Assembly (NCBI RefSeq): GCF_031585635.1
Contig: NZ_CP134196.1
Location: 2,728,001 to 2,792,000, forward strand
DNA: 64,000 bases
From: Paraburkholderia sp. FT54
GTDB lineage: Bacteria > Pseudomonadota > Gammaproteobacteria > Burkholderiales > Burkholderiaceae
Direction of reading: 5' to 3'
Shown: in pieces, positions 25,564 through 32,889 of the stretch
Layout of the letters: every line of letters begins with the position of its first letter
How positions within the stretch are numbered: position 1 is the first letter of the stretch
Program-made: the position numbers and the translations under genes
Notes under the pieces: generated by a model
What the model saw: only the letters and a program-made list of their open reading frames with translations
What the model was told of the DNA's origin: nothing
Database searches by the model: none

Positions 25564-26001
25564 ATGGCTCACGCTGCCCGCGCCACCCAACCCGAAGCGC
25601 CGATTAGCCGGCCGGTTTCGGAACCCACGCTAACGGAAATGTCCGCGGCGGGTCTGCGCGCGTTCTTCAACATTGCGCGCGACTGGGACCTAAGCGCGGA
25701 AGAGCAGATCGTGCTGCTCGGCTCGCCGGGCCGCTCCACCTACTTCAAGTGGAAACAGGCGCCTGAAACGGCCCGCCTCGGGCGCGACACGCTAGAACGC
25801 CTGTCGCTCATGCTCGGCATCTACAAGGCGCTGCAAATCCTGCTGCCGCAAGCCAGCACCGCCGACGCCTGGATCAAACGCCCCAACAGCGCGCCGCCGT
25901 TCGGCGGCCGCCGCGCGCTGGACCGCATGCTGGCGGGCAACATCAGCGACCTCGTGGCCGTGCGCCAATATCTCGACGCGATGCGAGGCGGCTGGGCGTG
26001 A
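25564..26001 (+). CDS. Xre/MbcA/ParS-type antitoxin
   Basis: 145-residue DNA-binding antitoxin. The central part (LTEMSAAGLRAFFNIARDWDLS..EQIVLLG near residues 22-50) is the HTH-like Xre domain, and the C-terminal part (GGRRALDRMLAGNISDLVAVRQYLDA, about 118-142) is the MbcA/ParS/Xre toxin-binding domain with its typical ending. It precedes the RES-domain toxin and overlaps it by four bases (GTGA). Such antitoxins block the toxin's active site and repress the shared promoter. Confidence 0.88.
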   Translation: MAHAARATQPEAPISRPVSEPTLTEMSAAGLRAFFNIARDWDLSAEEQIVLLGSPGRSTYFKWKQAPETARLGRDTLERLSLMLGIYKALQILLPQASTADAWIKRPNSAPPFGGRRALDRMLAGNISDLVAVRQYLDAMRGGWA

Positions 26002-26699
26002 CACAACCGCATTGGCAGGACCGCTGGCGCACGGCGCCATTCGATTGGTCGCCCGCGTATCGCGTGATTCCGACGCGCTTTCCCGCTGTCAATCTGTTCG
26101 ACCGGGTCGCCTCGCCGGAAGATTTCGACGCCCTGTACGCGCTCGAAGCCATGACCAACGACCGTCTGCGCACCGAAGTCGGCGAACTCGATCTGGTGCC
26201 GCGCGAAGAGCGCCGCTTCGGACCGGGCTACGGACCGATCATGGCCGCATTGACGCATCTGAATCCGCTCGGCAGCCGCTTCTCCGACGGCACCTACGGC
26301 GTGTTCTATTGCGCCCGCTCACGCGCCACCGCGATCGCCGAAACGCGTTATCACACCGGGAAATTTCTGGAAGCGACGGCCGAGCCGCCCATGCGCCAGC
26401 AGATGCGTCTATACACGGTCGTCGCGCAAGGCAACGTAGTGGACATTCGCGACGACACGTCGGTGGATCTCGCGGTGCTGTCGCCGGATGACTACCTGGC
26501 CGGACAATCCCTCGGTCGGGCCGTCCGCGAGGCCGGTGCGCCGGGCATCGTGTATCCGTCGGTGCGGGATGACGGCGGCGAGTGCCTCGCCGCGTTCAAA
26601 ACAACGCTGCTGCGCGACTGCCATCACGCGGCGTATCTGGAATACAACTGGAACGGCACAAGCGTGGATATGGTGTTCGAACTCAGCCAGGTCGGCTGA
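25998..26699 (+). CDS. RES-domain toxin
   Basis: Toxin of the RES family; characterised members (for example MbcT of Mycobacterium tuberculosis) break down NAD+ through an ADP-ribosyltransferase-like fold. The 233 residues carry the conserved arginine, glutamate and serine that name the family: R22 in AYRV, the SRFSDGTYGVFYCA segment at 93-106, and E115 in IAETRYH. It starts with GTG inside the antitoxin stop codon. The protein is somewhat longer than the minimal domain, with about 60 N-terminal residues before the RES core. Confidence 0.88.
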   Translation: MTQPHWQDRWRTAPFDWSPAYRVIPTRFPAVNLFDRVASPEDFDALYALEAMTNDRLRTEVGELDLVPREERRFGPGYGPIMAALTHLNPLGSRFSDGTYGVFYCARSRATAIAETRYHTGKFLEATAEPPMRQQMRLYTVVAQGNVVDIRDDTSVDLAVLSPDDYLAGQSLGRAVREAGAPGIVYPSVRDDGGECLAAFKTTLLRDCHHAAYLEYNWNGTSVDMVFELSQVG

Positions 26700-26743
26700 T
26701 CGCGAGGCCTGAATGGAACGCGCGTGGCCTGCGCGCTCCGCCG

Positions 26744-27481
26744 TCAAGGCAGCGCCAGCGCCGCCGCGCCTTCCGCGCGGGCCTCTTCGGTCGAGACGGA
26801 CCAGCGCCGCAAGGCCAGCGGCTCCACGATCGTGAGCTTGCCGCCCGGCCCGAACGCGCCGGTGTCGATGAACACCTGCGAGCCGACCTGCTTGATGTCG
26901 CGCATCGGCGTGTGGCCGCAATAGGTCAGGGAGAGGCCGCGCTGCCGCTGCGGATCGTCGTTGCCCAACGCCAGGTCGCGGCCCCACAGCAAACGCTGGC
27001 GGGTCTCTTCGGAGAAATTCCCCGCGTCGAGTTCCGCGTCCGAGCCGAAGAATTCGGCATGCAGAACATTGAAGCGCTCCTTGCCGCTGCCGACCACGCG
27101 CGCAAGCGGCAACCCGCGCAAGATTTCCGCGTAGTGCTGCAAGCGCTCGTCGGATAATTGCGCCGCCCAGATGCCGCCGATTCCGTACCACCACTGACGC
27201 CGCAAGCGTCCGTCGGCGACGGCGCACAGCGTGTCTTCGTGATTGCCGAGCACGGCGAAAAACCACGGCTTGTCGAGCAGCGCCAAAGCCAATTCGGAGT
27301 TCTCGCCGCGATCCACCAGATCGCCGACCGAGAAGAGCCGGTCCCGCGCCGGGTCGAACGTGATCACGCGCAGCAGATAGCGCAATGCATCGACGCAACC
27401 ATGCAGATCGCCGACCACGAAGTCGCGACCGCTCCGGTTAGCCGGGTGATGCTGGACGGAATTGACGAGTACGGAAGCCAT
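26744..27481 (-). CDS. ApaH/PrpA-like metallophosphatase
   Basis: Calcineurin-type phosphoesterase, 245 residues. The metal-binding motifs are present: GDLHG (24-28), GDLVDRG (53-59), GNHE (79-82) and CGHTPM near 190. By size and motif it is close to lambda-type protein phosphatases (PrpA/PrpB) and to ApaH, which hydrolyses Ap4A; the two cannot be separated by sight. The ATG at 27481 gives the usual short leader before GDLHG. It converges on the toxin gene (45-base gap). A role in reversing signals or in stress is a guess. Confidence 0.85.
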   Translation of the reverse strand: MASVLVNSVQHHPANRSGRDFVVGDLHGCVDALRYLLRVITFDPARDRLFSVGDLVDRGENSELALALLDKPWFFAVLGNHEDTLCAVADGRLRRQWWYGIGGIWAAQLSDERLQHYAEILRGLPLARVVGSGKERFNVLHAEFFGSDAELDAGNFSEETRQRLLWGRDLALGNDDPQRQRGLSLTYCGHTPMRDIKQVGSQVFIDTGAFGPGGKLTIVEPLALRRWSVSTEEARAEGAAALALP

Positions 27482-27625
27482 GGGTCAATGATAATGCCGC
27501 AACCGCGATGCGTATGCGCGCTGCCTATCGTAACCTGGCGCCGCGGAGGGCGAGAATGACGCAAATCAACGCAAAAACGACCTATTTTCGGCAGGCCTTA
27601 CCGGAAACATGCCGTCTGCGCGTCA

Positions 27626-29050
27626 CTATTGCTGAGTTCGCAATTTGGAAATCTGATCGACGGACACGGTCGACTGCGGATTGCCGAACTGTCTGGTCAC
27701 ATAGTTGGTGATCGCGGCCACCTGGTCGTCCGTGAGCTGGTTGGCGAATGCGGGCATCAATACGTCCGCCTGTTTCGTCGTACGCCTGACGCCGTGCAGG
27801 ATCACCATCGCCAGATTGTTGGCGTCGCTCGCGCCCACCACGGAGTTGTGAATCAGCGACGGATACGCCCCCGGCGCGCTCGCGCCCACGCCTTGGCCCG
27901 TCCAGTTATGGCAGCTCGCGCAATTGGCGACGAACAGTTGCGCACCGTTCACGGCATGGATGGTGGTGCCGCGCAGCGCCGTGACGTCCTCGGCGGGGTT
28001 GCCCCACTGGTCGCGCGGGCGCGCTTCGCCGCCGCTGATCGGCGGCACCCCGCGCAGATAAGCGACGATCGAGCCGAGATCCTCACGCGTCAGATATTGC
28101 GTGCTGTCAGTCACCACCTCGGCCATCGGACCGGCCGCGTTGGCGCGGCCCTGCGCCGCGCCGGTCGACAGATACGACGCCAGCTCATCGTCGCTCCAAC
28201 TGCCCACGCCGCTGTTCTTGCCGGACGTGATGTTGTACGCATGCCAGCCGCCCTGCATCGCGCCGGAGAAACGTGAACTCGACTTCAGGCCCTGGGTGAA
28301 ATTGCGCGGCGTGTGGCATTCCTCGCAATGCGCGAGCCCTTGCACCAGATACGCGCCGCGATTCCACTCGGCGCTTTGCTTGGGATCGGGAACGAAGCGG
28401 CCCTCGGTGAAATTGAACAGGTTCCAGAACACCATCAGCCAACGCTGATTGAACGGGAATTTCAGGCTGTTGCCCGGCGGCGTGTAGTGGATCGGTGCGA
28501 GCGTGTTCAGGTACGCGCGAATCGCCAGCACGTCCTGATCCGTGACCTTGGTGTACTCCGCGTATGGGAAAGCCGGATACAAGCGCTCGCCGCCTTTGCC
28601 GATGCCCTCATGCATGGCGCGCAGAAAATCGGCGTCGCTCCATTGGCGGATGCCGGTGTCCGGATCGGGCGTGATGTTCGGCGTCACGATGGTGCCGAAC
28701 GGCGTGTCGATCAGCAACCCGCCCGCGAAGGGCCGTGCTTTGTCCGCCGTATGGCACGCCACGCAATCGCCGGCGCGCGCGAGGTATTCGCCGCGCTTGA
28801 CCAGGTCGCTGCCGACCGCCGTCGCCGGCAGGGCCGCGCCGTCGATCGCCTGCGCGGCGTCGTTGGCGCGGGCCTGCGTGATCGGCAGTTCATCGGTACG
28901 TTGCGTGTCGGGGCCGTGCGCCTCAAACCAGGCAACATACAGCGTGAATAGCGAAAAAATCGCGGCCAGCGTCGCGACCCTGAGGTGACGGCGGCGGGCA
29001 TTCCGCGCAAGCGCCTCGAGCGGCTGCACGCGAGAGGTGTTCTTCGTCAT
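27626..29050 (-). CDS. Triheme cytochrome c subunit of a membrane-bound dehydrogenase
   Basis: Membrane-anchored periplasmic cytochrome that carries electrons from the FAD dehydrogenase to the ubiquinone pool or an oxidase. The 474 residues have an N-terminal hydrophobic anchor (about 24-42) and three CxxCH haem motifs: CVACH (96-100), CEECH (242-246) and CASCH (377-381), the spacing found in alcohol and gluconate dehydrogenase cytochrome subunits. The ATG at 29050 has GGAG seven bases upstream; an in-frame GTG ten codons earlier is less likely. Last gene of a three-gene operon, 19 bases after the FAD subunit. Confidence 0.92.
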   Translation of the reverse strand: MTKNTSRVQPLEALARNARRRHLRVATLAAIFSLFTLYVAWFEAHGPDTQRTDELPITQARANDAAQAIDGAALPATAVGSDLVKRGEYLARAGDCVACHTADKARPFAGGLLIDTPFGTIVTPNITPDPDTGIRQWSDADFLRAMHEGIGKGGERLYPAFPYAEYTKVTDQDVLAIRAYLNTLAPIHYTPPGNSLKFPFNQRWLMVFWNLFNFTEGRFVPDPKQSAEWNRGAYLVQGLAHCEECHTPRNFTQGLKSSSRFSGAMQGGWHAYNITSGKNSGVGSWSDDELASYLSTGAAQGRANAAGPMAEVVTDSTQYLTREDLGSIVAYLRGVPPISGGEARPRDQWGNPAEDVTALRGTTIHAVNGAQLFVANCASCHNWTGQGVGASAPGAYPSLIHNSVVGASDANNLAMVILHGVRRTTKQADVLMPAFANQLTDDQVAAITNYVTRQFGNPQSTVSVDQISKLRTQQ

Positions 29051-29069
29051 GGTGGCGCTCCGTTCAGGC

Positions 29070-30671
29070 TCAGATTTCACGCTTGAGCTTGTCGGCCAGC
29101 TTCAGCGACAAGGCGGCGATCGTCAGCGTGCAATTCACTGAGCCCGCGCTCGGCATCACGCCGCTGCTGGCGATGAACAGATTGGAGTGATCGTGCGTGC
29201 GGCAATCCGCGTCGACGACCGAATCCGCCGGATCGCTGCCCATGATCGTGGTGCCCATGATGTGATTGTTCGGCGCGAAGGTGTCGCTGAAGGTGACCTC
29301 GGCCCCACCGAACAGCGCGGCGATCTGCGCATACACTTCGTGCGTATTGGCTGCGCTTTTCTTCACGTAGTCGTTGATCGAGTAGTAGATTTCCGGCTGC
29401 GGAATGCCGAGTGAATCCTTGTGATCCGCCGAAGGCACCACGCGGTTCTGCGGCTCCGCCAGATGCTCATGGAAGCTGTTGATATTGAGCGTGCGCGCCG
29501 CGCGGTCGCGTATCTGCCGGTCGAGTTCGGCGCCGGTCAGGCCGTTTCCCAGCAGGTTGGCGGTCACGGCCATGGTGGGCACACCGTTCGAGAGATGCAG
29601 CTTTTTCGCGGCGTAGTCCGAACGGAACGCGCCATCGCGGAAGTTGACGATGGAGGTCATCTCCATCGGTCCGCGTCCGGGCCAGAGCGCTTCATTGGCG
29701 AGGAACGTGACGCCCGTGCCTGGATGGTCCATCAGATTGCGGCCCACCTGGTCGGAACTGTTGCCGACACCATGCGGGAATTTATCGGACGTCGACATCA
29801 GCATCAGCTTCGGCGTTTCGATGCCGTTCGCGGCGAGCACGAACAGCTTGCCGGTCACGCGCGTGCTGTTGCCGTTCGGATCCTTGTAGTGGACCGCGGT
29901 GATCAGCCCTTTGTTGTCCGCTTCGACGCGGTACACCACCGCTTCGGCAAGCAGTTTCGCGCCGGCCTGTTCGGCTTTCTCCGCATGCACGACGCCGTTG
30001 TACATCGCGGCGATCGGGCAGATCGGCATGCAGTTGTTGTTGCCGCAGCAGGTGGGCCGTGCGTCGTACGGACGGCTGTTGCGCGCCACCGGCTCGGGCA
30101 CGACCTTGAAGCCTTGCGCATTGAGCACGTCGCTGAAACGCTGATCCATGTACGAGAGCGGAAGCTGGCTCATCGGATACGGCTTCGAGCGCGGCGAGCC
30201 GAGATCGGTTGAACTGTCGGGACCCGATACGCCGAGCTGAACCTCAGCCGCCGAATACCACGGCTCCAGCGTTTCATACGGATAAGGCCAGTCGCGTCCC
30301 ACGCCGTACAGCTTGTGCAACTGGAAGTCCGAGGGCAACAGCCGCCATGCGGCCGCCGCCCAGTGCCAGGTCGTGCCGCCCACCAGACGCAGGTACTGCG
30401 AGCCATACGGATAGTCGCCTTTCTGGATGAGGTAATTGTTGGCGGGCGCGTACTCGGGATGCGGCGCGTAAGGCGTCGATGGATAAGGCGTCGCGAAGTC
30501 CGACTTGACCGGCGAGTTGCGGAAGTTCTCGACGATCTGCCAACGCGGAATGCGCGGCCCGGCTTCGAGCAGAATCACCGACGCGCCGGCCAGCGCCATC
30601 TGATGCGCGACCAGTCCGCCCGCCACGCCCGAACCGACCACGACGATGTCGGCGGAATTCGAGTTTGCCAT
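29070..30671 (-). CDS. FAD-dependent GMC-type dehydrogenase, large subunit (gluconate/sorbitol dehydrogenase family)
   Basis: Catalytic flavoprotein, 533 residues. The FAD-binding GSGVAGGL lies at residues 13-20, GGTTWHWAAAAWR near 97-109 is typical of the gluconate 2-dehydrogenase / 2-keto-gluconate / sorbitol dehydrogenase branch, and the C-terminal SSGVMPSAGSVNCTLTIAAL holds the conserved asparagine, with H in NHIMGTT. No signal peptide: it would be exported by piggyback with the Tat-targeted small subunit. Oxidises a sugar, sugar acid or polyol in the periplasm; the substrate is undetermined. A hairpin element of the same family as that before the sulfurtransferase lies just upstream (30688-30732). 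Confidence 0.92.
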   Translation of the reverse strand: MANSNSADIVVVGSGVAGGLVAHQMALAGASVILLEAGPRIPRWQIVENFRNSPVKSDFATPYPSTPYAPHPEYAPANNYLIQKGDYPYGSQYLRLVGGTTWHWAAAAWRLLPSDFQLHKLYGVGRDWPYPYETLEPWYSAAEVQLGVSGPDSSTDLGSPRSKPYPMSQLPLSYMDQRFSDVLNAQGFKVVPEPVARNSRPYDARPTCCGNNNCMPICPIAAMYNGVVHAEKAEQAGAKLLAEAVVYRVEADNKGLITAVHYKDPNGNSTRVTGKLFVLAANGIETPKLMLMSTSDKFPHGVGNSSDQVGRNLMDHPGTGVTFLANEALWPGRGPMEMTSIVNFRDGAFRSDYAAKKLHLSNGVPTMAVTANLLGNGLTGAELDRQIRDRAARTLNINSFHEHLAEPQNRVVPSADHKDSLGIPQPEIYYSINDYVKKSAANTHEVYAQIAALFGGAEVTFSDTFAPNNHIMGTTIMGSDPADSVVDADCRTHDHSNLFIASSGVMPSAGSVNCTLTIAALSLKLADKLKREI

Positions 30672-30687
30672 TGTTACCCTCTTCTAT

Positions 30688-30732
30688 GTCGACCAGGGTA
30701 ACGCGCTAAAGCGCGAACCCTGGTCCCATGCA
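30688..30732 (-). repeat. Single hairpin element in the dehydrogenase operon
   Basis: On the minus strand this reads TGCATGGGACC ... GTCGAC, like the repeats at 1258-1398 and in the same orientation toward the downstream gene. Its 9-bp outer stem GACCAGGGT/ACCCTGGTC differs from the other locus by two paired (compensatory) substitutions, and an inner CGCGC-TTTA-GCGCG hairpin sits inside. It lies between the small- and large-subunit genes, 17 bases from the latter's start. Confidence 0.8.
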
Positions 30733-30830
30733 CGATGGTGTGCTGGCTTATCGTCGCTTGCAGTATTCGCGTGCCGGCGCTGCGTCGAATGATTCGATCG
30801 AACGATGCGGCACGCGCGAGAGGAACGTCG

Positions 30831-31427
30831 TCAGGCGGCGCTTAGCGGTTTCTTCGTCCAGTAGAACGGCACGTCCCGGCAATACGACGGAATCGTCAAC
30901 ACGTCCTGCACAGGCTCGAACATCAACGCCTTTTCATAAGCGACCACGTCCACATGCGGCATGTCGCCGACGAGGCCGAGATACCACGCGCGCATGATCG
31001 CGCTCACGGATTTCGCGAGCGCGGGCTGGTCGACTTGCAATGCCTGCGTGACGGTATCGGACGGCACGCCGCCATGGCCTTGCAGCCATGTGTTGAGCGC
31101 GGCGACGTTCTGCGTAAACTGACTGTCCGATTTGGCGAGGGCGTCGTAGACGCGTTTGCCGAGCGGGGCGTCGAAGCCCGTACGGCCGGTGAGGCGCTGC
31201 GAGAGTGCGAGGAAGGCGTCGAGCCCGCCGCCCGCGGGCGTATCGGCAAACGCCGGAGCGATCCATGAAAGCGAGCGGCCGGCGCCGGCAAACGCGAGCG
31301 CCGCGGCCGCGGCACATGCGCCGAGCACCCACGCTCTGCGCGAGGCGGAAAGCGATACTGACGACGACCACTCTGCTGGATGCGTCACTTCGTGGTGCGC
31401 ATCATTGTTGTCGGGGACATCTGTCAT
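30831..31427 (-). CDS. Tat-exported small subunit of a FAD-dependent dehydrogenase
   Basis: 198 residues of the sorbitol/gluconate dehydrogenase small-subunit family; the ending VLTIPSYCRDVPFYWTKKP (about 175-193) is characteristic. A twin-arginine motif SASRRAWVLG (arginines 30-31) followed by a hydrophobic stretch forms the export signal for the whole heterodimer. Required for folding and membrane delivery of the large subunit. The ATG at 31427 has GGAG upstream. First gene of the order small subunit, FAD subunit, cytochrome c, the same as in known gluconate 2-dehydrogenase operons. Confidence 0.88.
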   Translation of the reverse strand: MTDVPDNNDAHHEVTHPAEWSSSVSLSASRRAWVLGACAAAAALAFAGAGRSLSWIAPAFADTPAGGGLDAFLALSQRLTGRTGFDAPLGKRVYDALAKSDSQFTQNVAALNTWLQGHGGVPSDTVTQALQVDQPALAKSVSAIMRAWYLGLVGDMPHVDVVAYEKALMFEPVQDVLTIPSYCRDVPFYWTKKPLSAA

Positions 31428-31760
31428 GGGGACTCCAGATGGTCAGTCATTCTCAACTTGCCGCGCGACTTTGGCGTCGATCTCTACCCCAAACCTGGTC
31501 CAAGCGCCGCTTAAGCGGTCTTTCGTGAGCCCGCGCCCGCCCGATGCAAGCGCGTTGGCGCTGATGACATCCATATGAAACCGCATGCGCTGCATGGCAT
31601 TCGCGGGGAAAAAAACCCGCCGCCTGCCAATCGCCTTTCAACTGAAAGGGGCACGCAAGGGCGTTGCGGAAGACTATAGCCTGTGACCCGGCCATTCGAC
31701 AAATGAGGGCCCAGGCGCGGGTAGAATCCGCGGCACCGAAAGCCCTACACCGTACATTCC
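31428..31760. other. Gene-free stretch between divergent operons
   Basis: These 333 bases separate the dehydrogenase operon (minus) from the DUF1345 gene (plus). A small dyad CCTTTC-AACT-GAAAGG (31634-31649) is present. A TAGAAT hexamer at 31722-31727, 34 bases before the DUF1345 start, may be a -10 element. I see no open frame with coding character and no RNA gene. Confidence 0.4.
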
Positions 31761-32423
31761 ATGCTGACAAAATACTATCCACAGGTTCTTCGCAATCGAC
31801 CGCGCATGCTGGTCGGCCTTGCGCTCGGCGTTGCCGCCGCGCTCGCCGTGCCCGAGCATACGCGCCCGATGGTCCGCGTGCTGGCCGGCTGGGACGCGGC
31901 CATCTGGAGTTATCTGGTGATGATCTGGGTGCACATGGCCGTTGCCGACGAAGGCCGCGTGCGCGAATTCGCCCGTCGCGACGACGAGAACGCGGGCGTG
32001 GTGCTCATGGTGATCTGCGTGGCGACCATTGCGAGTATTGCGGCGATCGTGCTGGAATTGGCCTCCGCCAAGGGAACAGCCGGCGCTACCACCGTCTGGC
32101 ACTACGCGCTGACGGGGCTCACGATGTTCGGCGCATGGTTCCTGATCCCGACCATCTTCACGTTGCACTACGCGCGGCTTTACTACGACGCCGACGCAAA
32201 GGAAACGCCTCTGCTGTTTCCCGACCAGGCGCTCCAGCCGGACTACTGGGACTTCCTGTATTTCTCGTTCACCATAGCCGTGGCTTCGCAAACGTCGGAC
32301 GTGGTACTGCGCTCGCGTTCGATTCGCCGCGCCGCGCTCGCGCAATCCGTCCTGTCGTTCTACTTCAACGTCGCCGTGCTGGGCTTGTGCGTGAACATCG
32401 CGGCGGGCTTGCTCGGCTCGTAA
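31761..32423 (+). CDS. DUF1345 membrane protein
   Basis: 220 residues with about five transmembrane helices. The segment [21 protein letters not shown] near 155-175 is the family signature, resembling the pore region of ion channels (YFSFTIA..TSDV). Function is unknown; a channel-like role has been suggested by the pattern only. The ATG at 31761 is the natural start. Confidence 0.85.
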   Translation: MLTKYYPQVLRNRPRMLVGLALGVAAALAVPEHTRPMVRVLAGWDAAIWSYLVMIWVHMAVADEGRVREFARRDDENAGVVLMVICVATIASIAAIVLELASAKGTAGATTVWHYALTGLTMFGAWFLIPTIFTLHYARLYYDADAKETPLLFPDQALQPDYWDFLYFSFTIAVASQTSDVVLRSRSIRRAALAQSVLSFYFNVAVLGLCVNIAAGLLGS

Positions 32424-32889
32424 CCGTCGCCGATACGAGCCCTCTTTCAAACGCCCCCGCCGGATAAGACTCCGCCTTTTGCGGGCACCGCCGCGCCCCT
32501 GACGCGCCGCGTGTAATTCCCGGACGACGCCCGCCCGTTTTACACACGGCGGCCGTCGGTGCCCGCGCGTCAGCGCCTCGCGCCCGCCATCGCAACATCC
32601 TGCGACGCCCAATGCGGGGCGCACGCACACCCACCCATCGCGCCCGGCCGCGCCGCACTGGCACAGCGTTTGCTGCGTTTTCCCAATCGATCTGGCCAGC
32701 CCCGTGCTAGCGACGCCTGGCGTCAAAGCACCCTTTACTGGCCAGCGGCGTGACGATCTTTGCACTACATTGACCAGTACGCGCCCTCGCTTTTGCATCG
32801 CGCGGTATCCGGCTCTGGAAGCCCAATGAGCGCTGTGATCGCATGCCAATTGCATCCACACCGCAGCAGGACAAATCTGGAAACGACCG
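32424..32889. other. Gene-free 466-base stretch upstream of glgE
   Basis: It probably holds the promoter for the seven-gene glucan/trehalose operon. Two copies of the 8-base palindrome CTGGCCAG lie at 32692-32699 and 32738-32745, 46 bases apart (about four and a half helix turns), a spacing compatible with cooperative regulator binding. I find no convincing -35/-10 pair and no clear gene. Confidence 0.4.
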
